DNA of 64,000 bases from Arthrobacter sp. D5-1 (GCF_017357425.1 NZ_CP014571.1:2604001-2668000); one strand, 5' to 3'; counted from the first letter of the stretch, positions 1-10,979 are shown. The notes: generated by a model not told the origin, from the letters alone. Program-made: numbers and translations.

Positions 1-2347
<2,347 letters not shown>

Positions 2348-2420
2348 TGCTGCCCTCTTCTGTTCTTCGATGGCGGTTTTGCCTCCTGCTGCGGTCCCGG
2401 ATAGCCCCGGACACACAAAA

Positions 2421-2441
2421 GCCCCTCAACAATGGAGGGGC
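2421..2441 (-). terminator. Attenuator-type intrinsic terminator before leuS
   Basis: On the minus strand a perfect 7-bp stem (GCCCCTC / GAGGGGC) closes a 7-base loop and is followed at once by TTTTGTGTGT. It lies between the leader ORF and leuS, about 70 bases before the leuS start, so read-through would be needed for leuS expression. Position and form fit a transcription attenuator. The regulatory role is inferred. Confidence 0.65.
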
Positions 2442-2442
2442 G

Positions 2443-2470
2443 GCCGCACGGCTGATAAAAGCCGGGCGGC
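2443..2470 (-). promoter_or_regulatory. Possible pause hairpin of leuS leader
   Basis: Minus strand GCCGCCCGGC and GCCGTGCGGC pair over 10 positions with one mismatch around an 8-base A/T-rich loop. The first base of the upstream arm is the last base of the leader-peptide stop codon, so a ribosome on the leader would influence folding. I could not derive an unambiguous antiterminator pairing by eye. Confidence 0.45.
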
Positions 2471-2496
2471 TAGCTAAGCAGAAGGATCTCACGCAT
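2470..2496 (-). CDS. Leucine-rich leader peptide MREILLLS
   Basis: An eight-codon ORF reads ATG CGT GAG ATC CTT CTG CTT AGC TAG: Met-Arg-Glu-Ile-Leu-Leu-Leu-Ser-stop. Three consecutive Leu codons directly before an imperfect hairpin (2443-2470) and a T-tailed terminator (2421-2441) upstream of leuS are the layout of a classical amino-acid attenuator. An AAGG that could serve as ribosome-binding site lies about 7 bases before the ATG. Shortage of charged tRNA-Leu would stall the ribosome on the Leu codons and favour read-through into leuS. What is seen is the ORF and the hairpins; the mechanism is inferred from known leader-peptide attenuators. Confidence 0.6.
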   Translation of the reverse strand: MREILLLS

Positions 2497-2552
2497 ACCA
2501 ATACCTTACCCCACCAAACCCGTGGGCCGGGTGCAAGACGTCCGTACGCCCA

Positions 2553-2626
2553 AGAGGTTCCGGGGACTCCGCGCCATAGTGTGGTGGGCACCGCGAAGCG
2601 GGCGGGCGGGAGTCCCCGGAACCTCT
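2553..2626 (-). terminator. Perfect 18-bp inverted repeat downstream of glpK
   Basis: AGAGGTTCCGGGGACTCC at 2553-2570 is exactly repeated in inverted orientation at 2609-2626 around a 38-base spacer that is itself GC-rich. It begins 13 bases after the glpK stop codon, so termination or mRNA end protection for the glp transcript is likely. There is no T-run after it, so it is not a typical intrinsic terminator. The long perfect arms could also be a dispersed intergenic repeat. Confidence 0.5.
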
Positions 2627-2638
2627 GTCGAGGTCAGA

Positions 2639-4153
2639 CTACTTAACGTCCTCGTCGACCCAGTCCATTGATTTGGTCACTGCCTTCTTCCAGAGCCGCA
2701 GCTGACGCTCCTGCTCTTCTGCCGGCAGCTGCGGTTCCCAGCGCTTGTCTTCGTTCCAGTTGGCGCTGAGCTCACCCAGGTCCTTCCAGAATCCGACGGC
2801 GAGACCCGCCGCGTAGGCAGCGCCGAGGGCCGTGGTTTCCACCACCTTGGGACGGACCACCGGTACGCCCAGGATGTCTGCCTGGAACTGCATGAGTGCC
2901 TCGTTGGCGACCATGCCGCCGTCGACCTTCAACTCGGTGAGCGGAACACCCGAGTCCGCGTTGACGGCGTCCAGCACCTCGCGGGTCTGGAAGGCAGTTG
3001 CTTCCAGCGCGGCGCGGGCAATGTGGCCCTTGTTGGCGAAACGGGTCAGGCCGACGATGGCGCCGCGGGCGTCCGCGCGCCAGTACGGCGCGAAGAGGCC
3101 GGAGAAGGCGGGGACGATGTACACGCCACCGTTGTCCTTGACACCCGCAGCCAAGTCCTCAACTTCCGGAGCGGAGCTGATCATGCCCAGGTTGTCGCGG
3201 AGCCACTGGATCAAGGAACCGGTGACCGCGATGGAACCTTCCAGGGCGTAGTGCGGCTTGGCGTCGCCCAGCTTGTATCCCAACGTGGTGAGGAGGCCGT
3301 TCTTGGAGTGAACAATTTCCTCGCCAGTGTTGAAGATCAGGAAGCAGCCTGTGCCGTAGGTGTTCTTCGCTTCGCCGGCCTGGAAGGCTGCCTGGCCGAA
3401 GGTGGCCGCCTGCTGGTCGCCCAGGATGCCTGCTACCGGAGTTTCCCGAAGGAGCTGGGAGGTGTGGACCTGGCCGTAGACCTCGGAGGAGGACTTGATG
3501 GCCGGCATCATGGAGGCCGGAACGCCAAAGACGTCCAGGATTTCCTGGTCCCATTGGAGCGTCTCGAGGTCCATGAAGAGGGTGCGGGATGCGTTGGTGA
3601 CATCGGTGACATGGACGCCGCCGTCCACACCTCCGGTCAGGTTCCACAGAACCCAGGCATCGGTGTTGCCGAACAGGAGGTCGCCGGCTTCCGCACGTTC
3701 GCGGGCACCGTCGACGTTGTCCAGGATCCACTTGATCTTGGTGCCGGAGAAGTAGGTGGCCAGTGGCAGGCCCACCTTTTGCTTGAAGCGTTCGAGCCCG
3801 CCGTCCTGGGCCAACTGGTCCACGATCGGCTGGGTGCGGGTGTCCTGCCAGACGATGGCGTTATAGACAGCCTCACCGGTGTTCTTGTCCCAGACAACCG
3901 CAGTTTCACGCTGGTTGGTGATTCCGACGGCGGCGATGTCGTGCCGCGTCAGGTTCGCCTTGGACAGGGCGGAGGCAATAACTTCCCGGGTGTTGTTCCA
4001 GATTTCGGCGGGGTTGTGCTCAACCCAGCCAGCCTGCGGGAAGATCTGCTCGTGTTCCATCTGGCCGGTGGAGACGATGTTGCCGGAGTGGTCGAACACG
4101 ATGGCGCGGGAGCTGGTGGTGCCCTGATCAATGGCGATGACGTATTGATTCAT
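2639..4153 (-). CDS. glpK: Glycerol kinase
   Basis: Cytoplasmic FGGY-family kinase that phosphorylates glycerol to sn-glycerol 3-phosphate with ATP. The protein is 504 residues, the usual family length. It opens with the phosphate-binding motif [13 protein letters not shown] (residues 9-21) and has [10 protein letters not shown] and the C-terminal [13 protein letters not shown] segment typical of glycerol kinases. The ATG start follows a purine-rich stretch. It is the last gene of the block glpD-glpF-glpK on the minus strand, 80 bases after glpF, so uptake, phosphorylation and oxidation of glycerol are encoded together. Control is probably by the divergent SorC-type regulator at 7060-8022. 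Confidence 0.98.
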   Translation of the reverse strand: MNQYVIAIDQGTTSSRAIVFDHSGNIVSTGQMEHEQIFPQAGWVEHNPAEIWNNTREVIASALSKANLTRHDIAAVGITNQRETAVVWDKNTGEAVYNAIVWQDTRTQPIVDQLAQDGGLERFKQKVGLPLATYFSGTKIKWILDNVDGARERAEAGDLLFGNTDAWVLWNLTGGVDGGVHVTDVTNASRTLFMDLETLQWDQEILDVFGVPASMMPAIKSSSEVYGQVHTSQLLRETPVAGILGDQQAATFGQAAFQAGEAKNTYGTGCFLIFNTGEEIVHSKNGLLTTLGYKLGDAKPHYALEGSIAVTGSLIQWLRDNLGMISSAPEVEDLAAGVKDNGGVYIVPAFSGLFAPYWRADARGAIVGLTRFANKGHIARAALEATAFQTREVLDAVNADSGVPLTELKVDGGMVANEALMQFQADILGVPVVRPKVVETTALGAAYAAGLAVGFWKDLGELSANWNEDKRWEPQLPAEEQERQLRLWKKAVTKSMDWVDEDVK

Positions 4154-4233
4154 GGTGACGTCCTTGTCTTAGTGATGGTCGTTGCTGGTTACTCAGTGGT
4201 GATTGAGGGTGTGTGCGGTTGGTACGGGCAGGA

Positions 4234-4986
4234 TCAGCCGGCGACCGCAGGCATGATGTCGGGAACCCACAGAGCTACGACGCCCGCAAGTGCGCCGCCA
4301 ACCAGCGGTCCAACAATGGGGATCCAGGAGTAGGCCCAGTCGCTGCTGCCCTTGCCCTTGATGGGAAGGAGGGCGTGCGCGATGCGGGGGCCGAGGTCAC
4401 GTGCAGGGTTGATGGCGTAACCGGTGGGGCCACCGAGGGAAACGCCGATACCGACAACGAGCAGTGCCACGGCCAGCGGGCCGAGTCCTGAGGGGGTACC
4501 GCCGAAGGTCAGGATGACGAAGACCAGGACGAAAGTGCCGATGATCTCTGTGACGAGGTTCCACGGGGTGGAACGGATGGCGGGACCGGTGGAGAAAGTA
4601 CCCAGCTTGTTGGCTGCCAGGGGTTCTTCATCGAAGTGCTGCTTGTATGCGAGCCAGCAGACAACCGCACCCAGGAAGGCACCCAGCAGTTCAGCGCCGA
4701 AGTACGTCAGGGTGGACGCGAAGGTGACGGCTACGTCCGGGGCATACTCTGCCTTGCCGTTGACCAGCAGGCCCAACGTCACGGCCGGGTTCAGGTGCGC
4801 ACCGGACTTTGCAGCCACGAAAACGCCCGCGAAGACCGCAATACCCCAGCCCCACGTCACCATCAAGAATCCAGCGTTGTTGCCCTTGGTGCCTTTGAGC
4901 GCAACGTTTGCCACGACGCCGCAACCCAACAGGGTCAGCATCATGGTTCCGAATACTTCGGAAAGGAAAACAATTCCAAGAGACAT
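4234..4986 (-). CDS. glpF: Glycerol facilitator (MIP/aquaglyceroporin)
   Basis: A 250-residue integral membrane channel of the MIP family for facilitated glycerol uptake. Both NPA boxes are present: AHLNPAVTLG (NPA at 66-68) and AINPARDLGPR (NPA at 193-195). The Asp two residues after the second NPA is typical of glycerol-conducting rather than strict water channels. Six hydrophobic spans and the two half-helices around the NPA boxes can be traced. It lies between glpD and glpK on the same strand. The ATG at 4986 follows TGAGGAGTCAAAG, a good ribosome-binding site. Confidence 0.96.
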   Translation of the reverse strand: MSLGIVFLSEVFGTMMLTLLGCGVVANVALKGTKGNNAGFLMVTWGWGIAVFAGVFVAAKSGAHLNPAVTLGLLVNGKAEYAPDVAVTFASTLTYFGAELLGAFLGAVVCWLAYKQHFDEEPLAANKLGTFSTGPAIRSTPWNLVTEIIGTFVLVFVILTFGGTPSGLGPLAVALLVVGIGVSLGGPTGYAINPARDLGPRIAHALLPIKGKGSSDWAYSWIPIVGPLVGGALAGVVALWVPDIMPAVAG

Positions 4987-5040
4987 CTTTGACTCCTCAT
5001 TTTTCTGTTATCAGCCCCCTCGCGGGTGAAGAGGCCGTTT

Positions 5041-5069
5041 GGGACGGTTCCGCTCTCCGGAACCGTCCC
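5041..5069 (-). terminator. Stem-loop between glpD and glpF
   Basis: GGGACGGTTCCG at 5041-5052 pairs perfectly with CGGAACCGTCCC at 5058-5069 around a 5-base loop. It lies in the 169-base gap after glpD and before glpF. There is no U-tract on the minus strand, so it may cause partial termination or stabilise mRNA ends, giving different amounts of glpD and glpFK message. Function is inferred from position only. Confidence 0.45.
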
Positions 5070-5155
5070 GGTGTGGTGGTCCCCTGTCGGGCCCACCTAC
5101 CCCATTCCGCCCCTGCCGCACGTTGGGACGGTCAAGCTGTTTCCGCTACTTGGGC

Positions 5156-6937
5156 TCAGGCTACGAGACTGTGCACGTCAACCTTGTGGAACCGCTGCAG
5201 TACTTCCTGGGCGTGGCGGATTTCTGCTTCACGGGCGGCAGCATCCCAGCCGAGCGGTTCGGCCAAGGCGGCGGCAATTTCGTTCAGCAGCTCACCGGTG
5301 ACCAAGCCACGGAACGCCAGGGACGTCCTGCGGATAAGGACGTCCACCAAGTGCCCGATCTGCTCATGCTCGGCCATGAACTCCAACTCACGGACGCTGA
5401 GTTCACGCGTTGACCGCAATGGCTGGTCATGGCCTGCGTTGAGGTACGCGATGACCGCGTCAGCCCGCGTACCGTAGCGGGTCAGCAGCCCGGCAACCCG
5501 GTCAGCGTCCAGGCCCGGACCCATGTGCTTCTTGATCCATTCCTGTTCGCCCTGTTCAGTGGCAGGGAAGCCGGCGCCGCCGCCGATGGCGAGTTTCGCC
5601 GTCGAGACTTTGCGTTCCATGCCGAGTTCACGCAGGACGTCGTTGGTCATGTGCTCGGCCAGGGCGCGGAACGTTGTCCACTTGCCGCCTACCAAGCTGA
5701 GTACGACGGCGGCCTTACCGCCTGGCGTGGCTACCGCACCATCGCCGGTGCGGACGCTGCGCTCGATCCGGTAGTCCCTGGAAACGAAGCCGGGCTGGGT
5801 TTCGTCGTGGCGGGGCAACGGACGGACGCCGGCGAAGCTGTAGACAATCTGGTCCCGCTCCACCTTGATGGTGGGGAACACGTGTCCTACCAGGTCGAAG
5901 AAGTAGTCGATCTCTTCTTCGGTGCACACGGCGTCTTCGGACATGTCCGCGTCGACGTCGGTGGTGCCCACCAGGACGCGGTCGCCCATCGGGTAGATGA
6001 GGACGATGCGGCCGTCGGTGTGTTCGAAGAAGATCTCCCTGCCGTTGCAGGCGGCAAGAAGTTCCGGGTGGTCAAGGACAATGTGGGAGCCCTTGGTTCC
6101 GCCCATGAACTTGCTGACGGCACCCATGGCCTGGTTGGTGAGATCCACCCAGGCGCCTGTGGTGTTGACGATCACGTCTGCCTGGAATTCAAATTCCTTG
6201 CCGGTCAGTTCATCGCGGAGGAGAACCCCGTCCGCGCCCATGGAAACGAGTGACACATAGTTGCTGGCGCGGGCGCTTCCACCGGGAAGTCCGCCGCCCA
6301 GGCCTGCCTTCTCGCCATCCTGAAGGACATCGAGGGTCAGGCGTTCGGGGTTGTGGACCGAGGCATCAAAGTAGGTTGCCGCGTACTTGATCCCCGAGTG
6401 CAGCTTGGGAAGCTCGGCCAGGGCCCGGGTCCTTCCACGGAACTGGTGGCGGGGCACACTTCCTCCGTCACGGGAGAAGAAGTCATACATGCTCAGGCCA
6501 ACCTTGATGAGGAATGCGCCGCGTTCCTTGGGCTTGCCCTGCTTGTGGGTGAGGAAACGCATGGGTGCGGAAAGGATTCCGGAGAAGGTGCTGAAGATGG
6601 GGATGGTGGTCTGGAGCGGCTTGACGTAGTGCGGTGCAATGCGCAGGAGCCGGTTGCGCTCCACCACGGATTCCTGGACCAGGCGGAACTCGCCATTTTC
6701 GAGATAGCGGATGCCACCGTGGATCATGTGCGAGGAAGCACCACTGGCACCTTGGCAGTAGTCGCCGCGTTCAACAAGCGCCACATCCACACCTTGCAGG
6801 GCCAGGTCGCGGAACGTTCCTACACCGTTGATGCCGCCGCCAATGATAAGTACCTTGGCCGAGGGCCGCTCCTGCAGCGCAACGACGGAGTCGCGCTCTG
6901 TGTGCTGTGAGGTACCGGAAATCCTGTTGTGTCCCAA
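5156..6937 (-). CDS. glpD: Aerobic glycerol-3-phosphate dehydrogenase
   Basis: FAD-dependent, membrane-associated dehydrogenase that oxidises sn-glycerol 3-phosphate to dihydroxyacetone phosphate and passes electrons to the quinone pool. The 593-residue protein has the FAD dinucleotide-binding loop IIGGGINGVG (residues 31-40), GASGASSHMIHGGIRYL downstream, and the GVRPLP segment common to GlpD. The C-terminal part, from about residue 430, matches the alpha-glycerophosphate oxidase C-terminal domain. The start is a TTG at 6937 with AAGGGAG about 5 bases upstream. It is the first gene of the glp block and is divergent from a SorC-type regulator, with a palindrome in the shared region. Confidence 0.97.
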   Translation of the reverse strand: MGHNRISGTSQHTERDSVVALQERPSAKVLIIGGGINGVGTFRDLALQGVDVALVERGDYCQGASGASSHMIHGGIRYLENGEFRLVQESVVERNRLLRIAPHYVKPLQTTIPIFSTFSGILSAPMRFLTHKQGKPKERGAFLIKVGLSMYDFFSRDGGSVPRHQFRGRTRALAELPKLHSGIKYAATYFDASVHNPERLTLDVLQDGEKAGLGGGLPGGSARASNYVSLVSMGADGVLLRDELTGKEFEFQADVIVNTTGAWVDLTNQAMGAVSKFMGGTKGSHIVLDHPELLAACNGREIFFEHTDGRIVLIYPMGDRVLVGTTDVDADMSEDAVCTEEEIDYFFDLVGHVFPTIKVERDQIVYSFAGVRPLPRHDETQPGFVSRDYRIERSVRTGDGAVATPGGKAAVVLSLVGGKWTTFRALAEHMTNDVLRELGMERKVSTAKLAIGGGAGFPATEQGEQEWIKKHMGPGLDADRVAGLLTRYGTRADAVIAYLNAGHDQPLRSTRELSVRELEFMAEHEQIGHLVDVLIRRTSLAFRGLVTGELLNEIAAALAEPLGWDAAAREAEIRHAQEVLQRFHKVDVHSLVA

Positions 6938-6997
6938 AACTGCTCCCTTGGGCTTGGTTCGTGCGCCGCGCCACTCGCTGCTGCACCGTTCACCACT

Positions 6998-7046
6998 AAT
7001 CTTGCGAAGGTGGAAAATGGAGTCAAGCTATTTGCACAAACGTGCA
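6998..7046 (-). promoter_or_regulatory. glpD promoter and SorC-type operator candidate
   Basis: On the minus strand TTGACT (7021-7026) and AAGATT (6998-7003) are separated by 17 bases and could be the -35 and -10 of glpD. Just upstream of that -35 the palindrome TGCAC-AAAC-GTGCA (7033-7046) ends 13 bases before the start codon of the divergent regulator. Palindromes of this kind (TGCAC..GTGCA) are common operators of SorC/DeoR-type regulators. Binding would touch both transcripts. The promoter boxes are by eye. Confidence 0.45.
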
Positions 7047-7059
7047 GGAAGGAAATGAG

Positions 7060-8022
7060 ATGGCACGATCACGTCACTCGGATGCGCTCCGGGCTGCACA
7101 GATGTATTACCTTCAGGACCTGACCATGGACGCCATCGCCCGGGAGCTGAGAACGTCCCGGTCCACGGTGTCCCGGCTGCTGTCCTCGGCACGCGAAACC
7201 GGCCTTGTGCAGGTACAGATCAGGAGCCCTTTTGACACCGGACCCGAACTGGAGAGCCAGATCCGCAACCAATATGGAGTGGACGTCCATGTGGTTCCTG
7301 TGTTGGACACGCTCAACGAAGCAGAGACCCTGGACCGCGTTGCCATGCAGGCCGCGCGAACAATAGGCCCCTTGGTGGACTCGAACGCCATCATCGGCGT
7401 GGCCTGGGGCGCGACGCTGAGTGCGGTCAGCCGGCATCTCACGCGGAAGGTGACGCACGACAGCATTGTGGTCCAGCTCAACGGTGCTGGAAACATGCAA
7501 ACCACCGGCATTACCTACGCCAGCGACATCATGCGCCGCTTCGGCAGCGCCTACGGTGCACGCGTTGAGCAGTTCCCTGTTCCGGCATTCTTTGATCATG
7601 CATCCACCAAGACGGCCATGTGGAATGAGCGCAGCGTTCAACGCATTCTTGATCTGCAGGCCCGCATGAGCATCGCTATTTTCGGCGTGGGTTCGGTGGA
7701 TTCGGACTATCCCAGCCACGTCTATGCCGGCGGTTACCTCGATGAACGCGACCTCACCATGCTGGCCGCCGATGACGTGGTGGGCGACGTCGCCACCGTA
7801 TTTTTCCGCAGCGATGGATCGTCGGACGGCATCACCCTCAACGAACGGTCCACGGGCCCCAGCCATGAGCAATTGCGGCAAGTCAGGCGCCGCATTTGCG
7901 TGGTGTCCGGTGCCTCCAAGATCAATGGACTCCAGGGAGCACTGGCCGCCGGGCTGGCCACGGACCTCATTTTGGACGAAGCCTCGGCCCGGCGACTTGT
8001 CAGTTTCAATGGCCACTCCTGA
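7060..8022 (+). CDS. SorC/DeoR-family sugar-binding transcriptional regulator
   Basis: A 320-residue regulator with an N-terminal helix-turn-helix (about residues 21-50: LTMDAIARELRTSRSTVSRLL) followed by the SorC sugar-binding domain, recognisable by IGVAWGATLSAVSRHL, IFGVGSVDSDYPS and the terminal INGLQGALAAGLATDLILDE. Ligands of this family are usually phosphorylated sugars or polyols. Because it is divergent from glpD and a palindrome lies between them, glycerol 3-phosphate or a related compound is a reasonable but unproven effector. ATG 7060 is preferred over the in-frame GTG at 7042 because GGAAGGAAA precedes it and the GTG lies inside the palindrome. Confidence 0.88.
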   Translation: MARSRHSDALRAAQMYYLQDLTMDAIARELRTSRSTVSRLLSSARETGLVQVQIRSPFDTGPELESQIRNQYGVDVHVVPVLDTLNEAETLDRVAMQAARTIGPLVDSNAIIGVAWGATLSAVSRHLTRKVTHDSIVVQLNGAGNMQTTGITYASDIMRRFGSAYGARVEQFPVPAFFDHASTKTAMWNERSVQRILDLQARMSIAIFGVGSVDSDYPSHVYAGGYLDERDLTMLAADDVVGDVATVFFRSDGSSDGITLNERSTGPSHEQLRQVRRRICVVSGASKINGLQGALAAGLATDLILDEASARRLVSFNGHS

Positions 8023-8056
8023 AGCATTCGTGCAAGGAATGGGTAGAGTCTTTGCT

Positions 8057-8938
8057 ATGAGATTCCCGTCCCGGCAGACATTGAACAACGGCGTACAGAT
8101 GGACAGCCTGGGATACGGACTCTATAAAGTGCCCCCGAAGGACGCCGAGGCCCTGGTAGCCACAGCCCTGGGTGAGGGGTATCGGCGCTTCGATACGGCC
8201 GCGATGTACGGCAACGAAGTCGGCGTCGGACGAGCCATCGGCGGCGCAGTCGGAGATGCCGCGGAAGCAAACAGGGGAACGGGCGGTTCCGGAGAATCCG
8301 TTCACACCCTGGCACGGGAGGACCTCTTCGTCACCACCAAGGTCTGGAACGATGACCACGGCTACGACGCCACCCTTCGCGCCTTCGACACGTCCATCTC
8401 AAACCTTGGGCTCGACTACGTGGATCTTTACCTCATTCACTGGCCCTGCCCCCGACGTGGACTGTTGGTGGAGACGTGGAAAGCCATGGAGACCTTGTAC
8501 AGGGAAGGCAAAATCCGGGCCATTGGTGTTTCCAACTTCCAACCCGGCCACCTGGACGATTTGATGCAGAAGGCCGAAGTAGTCCCGGCCGTCAACCAAA
8601 TCGAGCTGCACCCCTGGTTGCAGCAGACCAGGTTGCGCACCTTGCACGAACAACTCGGTATACGCACTGAGGCGTGGAGCCCACTCGGCAGAGGGCAGGT
8701 ACTGGCAGATCCGGCCATCATCCGCCTGGCGGAGAAGTACGGCAGGACTCCTGCGCAGGTTGTTCTCCGCTGGCATCTCCAACTGGGGAACCTGGTCATC
8801 CCGAAAGCAAGCTCTGCAGGCCGTATCAAAGAGAACTTCGCCGTTTTTGATTTCGAACTCGACGCCACGGACATGGACGGCATCGCAGGGCTTGAGCGGC
8901 ACCATCGAACCGGATCGCATCCGGACAACGTGAATTAG
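8057..8938 (+). CDS. Aldo/keto reductase
   Basis: NADPH-dependent reductase of the aldo/keto reductase superfamily, 293 residues, closest in layout to the 2,5-diketo-D-gluconate reductase group. The catalytic tetrad is visible: Asp46 and Tyr51 in RRFDTAAMYGNE, Lys95 in FVTTKVWND and His128 in YLIHWP. Cofactor-binding motifs GVSNF and IPKAS are also present. An insertion of about 20 residues (AVGDAAEANRGTGGSG region) follows the tyrosine and is longer than in most members. ATG 8057 is favoured by GGGTAGAG 8 bases upstream; an in-frame ATG at 8039 is possible. It follows the regulator by 34 bases and may be in its operon; the substrate is unknown. Confidence 0.9.
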   Translation: MRFPSRQTLNNGVQMDSLGYGLYKVPPKDAEALVATALGEGYRRFDTAAMYGNEVGVGRAIGGAVGDAAEANRGTGGSGESVHTLAREDLFVTTKVWNDDHGYDATLRAFDTSISNLGLDYVDLYLIHWPCPRRGLLVETWKAMETLYREGKIRAIGVSNFQPGHLDDLMQKAEVVPAVNQIELHPWLQQTRLRTLHEQLGIRTEAWSPLGRGQVLADPAIIRLAEKYGRTPAQVVLRWHLQLGNLVIPKASSAGRIKENFAVFDFELDATDMDGIAGLERHHRTGSHPDNVN

Positions 8939-8948
8939 GAACAGCTGC

Positions 8949-9893
8949 ATGGAAAAAGTGGACACCGCCAACTCCCCCGAAGGAACACAGGCCCCTGGCA
9001 CATTCTTCAGCGAAGCCCTTCCAGGGCGGACTGTAGCTTCGGACATTGATGTTGACGGCAGCAACGTGGCGTATTGGACGTACGAACCGGTCACCGTCAC
9101 CCCCAAAACCCGTACCATCCTGGTGATCCACGGATTCCGGGGAGACCACCACGGGTTGCTCCGGGTGGCCGACCAGCTCCCGGAAATGCGGATCATCATG
9201 CCGGACCTGCCGGCCTTCGGAAGCTCCGATCCGTTCGTTGATGATGAGCACACTGTTGAACGCTACGGTCAGTTCATTTCCAGCTTCATGGCAGCGCTCG
9301 GCCTCGGGCCAAAGACCGTGTTGCTGGGTCACTCCTTCGGCTCGATCGTCGCCAGCCACTTCGCAGCGACGCACCCACACGCCATCTACCCGCTGATCCT
9401 GATCAACCCCATTGCGGCGCCCGCGCTGGAGGGTCCAAAGGGCATCATGACCAAGCTCGCTGTGCTGTACTACCAGGCGTCGGCCAGGCTTCCGCGCCCC
9501 CTGGGACTCGCAATCCTTCGCAACCGGGCAATCGTGCGCATCATGAGCATCACCATGGCCAAAACCAAGGACAAAGCCCTGCGCCGTTTCATCCACGGCC
9601 AGCACGACGCCTACTTCAGCGCCTTCGCCGACAGGAAGAGCCTGCTGGAATCCTTCAAGGCCTCCGTCTCAGGACACGTGGCCGAGGTTGCCGAACAACT
9701 CACCCTCCCGGTGCTCCTTGTGGCCGGTGAAAAAGATGAGATCGCCACCCTTCCCAACCAGTACAAACTCATGGAGCGCCTTCCGGACGCGAGGCTGGAA
9801 GTCATTCCCGGCGTCGGGCACTTAATCCACTATGAGACGCCGGTCCCGGCGGCAGAAGCCATCCGCACCTTCCTGGAGGAACATCCCGCGTGA
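8949..9893 (+). CDS. Alpha/beta-fold hydrolase
   Basis: A 314-residue serine hydrolase of the alpha/beta fold. The oxyanion region VIHGFRGDHHG is at residues 59-68, the nucleophile elbow GHSFG has Ser129, the acid is probably in AGEKDEIATL, and the catalytic His lies in GVGHLIHYETP near the C terminus. There is no signal peptide, so it is probably cytoplasmic. It starts 10 bases after the reductase and its stop codon overlaps the GTG start of the glycosyltransferase (GTGA), implying translational coupling. Esterase, lipase or epoxide hydrolase activity cannot be decided from sequence. Confidence 0.88.
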   Translation: MEKVDTANSPEGTQAPGTFFSEALPGRTVASDIDVDGSNVAYWTYEPVTVTPKTRTILVIHGFRGDHHGLLRVADQLPEMRIIMPDLPAFGSSDPFVDDEHTVERYGQFISSFMAALGLGPKTVLLGHSFGSIVASHFAATHPHAIYPLILINPIAAPALEGPKGIMTKLAVLYYQASARLPRPLGLAILRNRAIVRIMSITMAKTKDKALRRFIHGQHDAYFSAFADRKSLLESFKASVSGHVAEVAEQLTLPVLLVAGEKDEIATLPNQYKLMERLPDARLEVIPGVGHLIHYETPVPAAEAIRTFLEEHPA

Positions 9894-10972
9894 AAATTGT
9901 CATCGACGCCCGCTTTACCAGGACGGACCACCACGATGGCATCAGCCGCTACGGTTCAAGCCTCATAGCCGCAACATCCAAAATCGCCGACGTCACCATG
10001 CTGATCAGCGATAAGCGCCAACTTGCCCTGCTGCCGGACGTCCCCTACGTGCTCGTCAACAGCCCATTGTCACCCGTCGAACTCTTCGTAGCCCGCAAGG
10101 TCAATCCCCTCAACGCCGATGTGGTGGTGTGCCCCATGCAGACCATGGGCACCTTCGGCCGCCGGTACGGACTGGTGCTCACACTCCACGACCTCATTTA
10201 CTACCAGCACCCGACACCCCCTGGCTTCCTGCCCGCACCCGTGCGTTTGCTGTGGAGGCTGTACCACAAGGCCTACTGGCCGCAGCGTCTCCTGCTGAAC
10301 CGAGCGGATATCGTGGCCACCATCAGCCGAACCACTGAAGCGTTGATGGCCAAATACAAACTGACCAAACGGCCCGTCCGGATAGTCGGCAATGCCCCTC
10401 AGCCGGGTCAGTCGCCGCGCGATCCTGGCTCCGGCGCAGATAAAACCCTTCTCTACATGGGTTCGTTCATGCCGTACAAGAACGTAGAGACGATGATTCG
10501 GGGAATGGCCGGATTGCACGATTACACCCTGCACTTGCTCAGCCGCATCACCCCGCAACGTCAGTCTGAACTTGAGGCTATGGTTCCCACCGGAGCCAAG
10601 GTCCAGTTCCACAACGGCGTCACCGACGCCCAGTACGACGAACTGCTGCTGAGGGCAACTGCCCTGATCAGTCTCTCCCGCGCTGAGGGGTATGGCTTGC
10701 CGTTGGTGGAAGCCATGGCACTGGGAACCCCTGTCATTGCCAGCGACATTCCGATCTTCCGTGAAGTGGGCGGAGACGCTGTCAGCTATGTGGACCCCGG
10801 ATCACCTACGGAGTTCGCCGGCGCTGTGGCTGAGCTCGGTGACGACGCTCTCTGGCAGCAGCGCTCCCGCCAGTCCGTTAAGCGGGCATCCGAATTCACC
10901 TGGGACGAGTCGGCGCGGCAACTGCTTGCTGCAGCCGAGGAAGTCGTGGCACTGCGCAAACGCCGGGCCTAG
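9890..10972 (+). CDS. Glycosyltransferase, GT4 family
   Basis: A 360-residue GT-B fold glycosyltransferase. The C-terminal half has LLYMGSFMPYKNVETMIRGM and the EX7E motif EGYGLPLVE followed by AMALGTPVIASDIP, diagnostic of GT4 retaining enzymes that use nucleotide sugars. The N-terminal half starts with MKIVIDARFT and has a glycine/serine-rich acceptor loop (DGISRYGSSL). No membrane span is evident. The GTG start overlaps the hydrolase stop by 4 bases. It converges on priA, with only 7 bases between the stops. The acceptor (cell-wall polymer, glycolipid or other) is not predictable. Confidence 0.88.
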   Translation: MKIVIDARFTRTDHHDGISRYGSSLIAATSKIADVTMLISDKRQLALLPDVPYVLVNSPLSPVELFVARKVNPLNADVVVCPMQTMGTFGRRYGLVLTLHDLIYYQHPTPPGFLPAPVRLLWRLYHKAYWPQRLLLNRADIVATISRTTEALMAKYKLTKRPVRIVGNAPQPGQSPRDPGSGADKTLLYMGSFMPYKNVETMIRGMAGLHDYTLHLLSRITPQRQSELEAMVPTGAKVQFHNGVTDAQYDELLLRATALISLSRAEGYGLPLVEAMALGTPVIASDIPIFREVGGDAVSYVDPGSPTEFAGAVAELGDDALWQQRSRQSVKRASEFTWDESARQLLAAAEEVVALRKRRA

Positions 10973-10979
10973 GGATCCC

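Noticed and set aside
3023..4333. Plus-strand ORF opposite glpK and glpF
   Set aside because: Covers parts of two genuine minus-strand genes and has no recognisable protein features.
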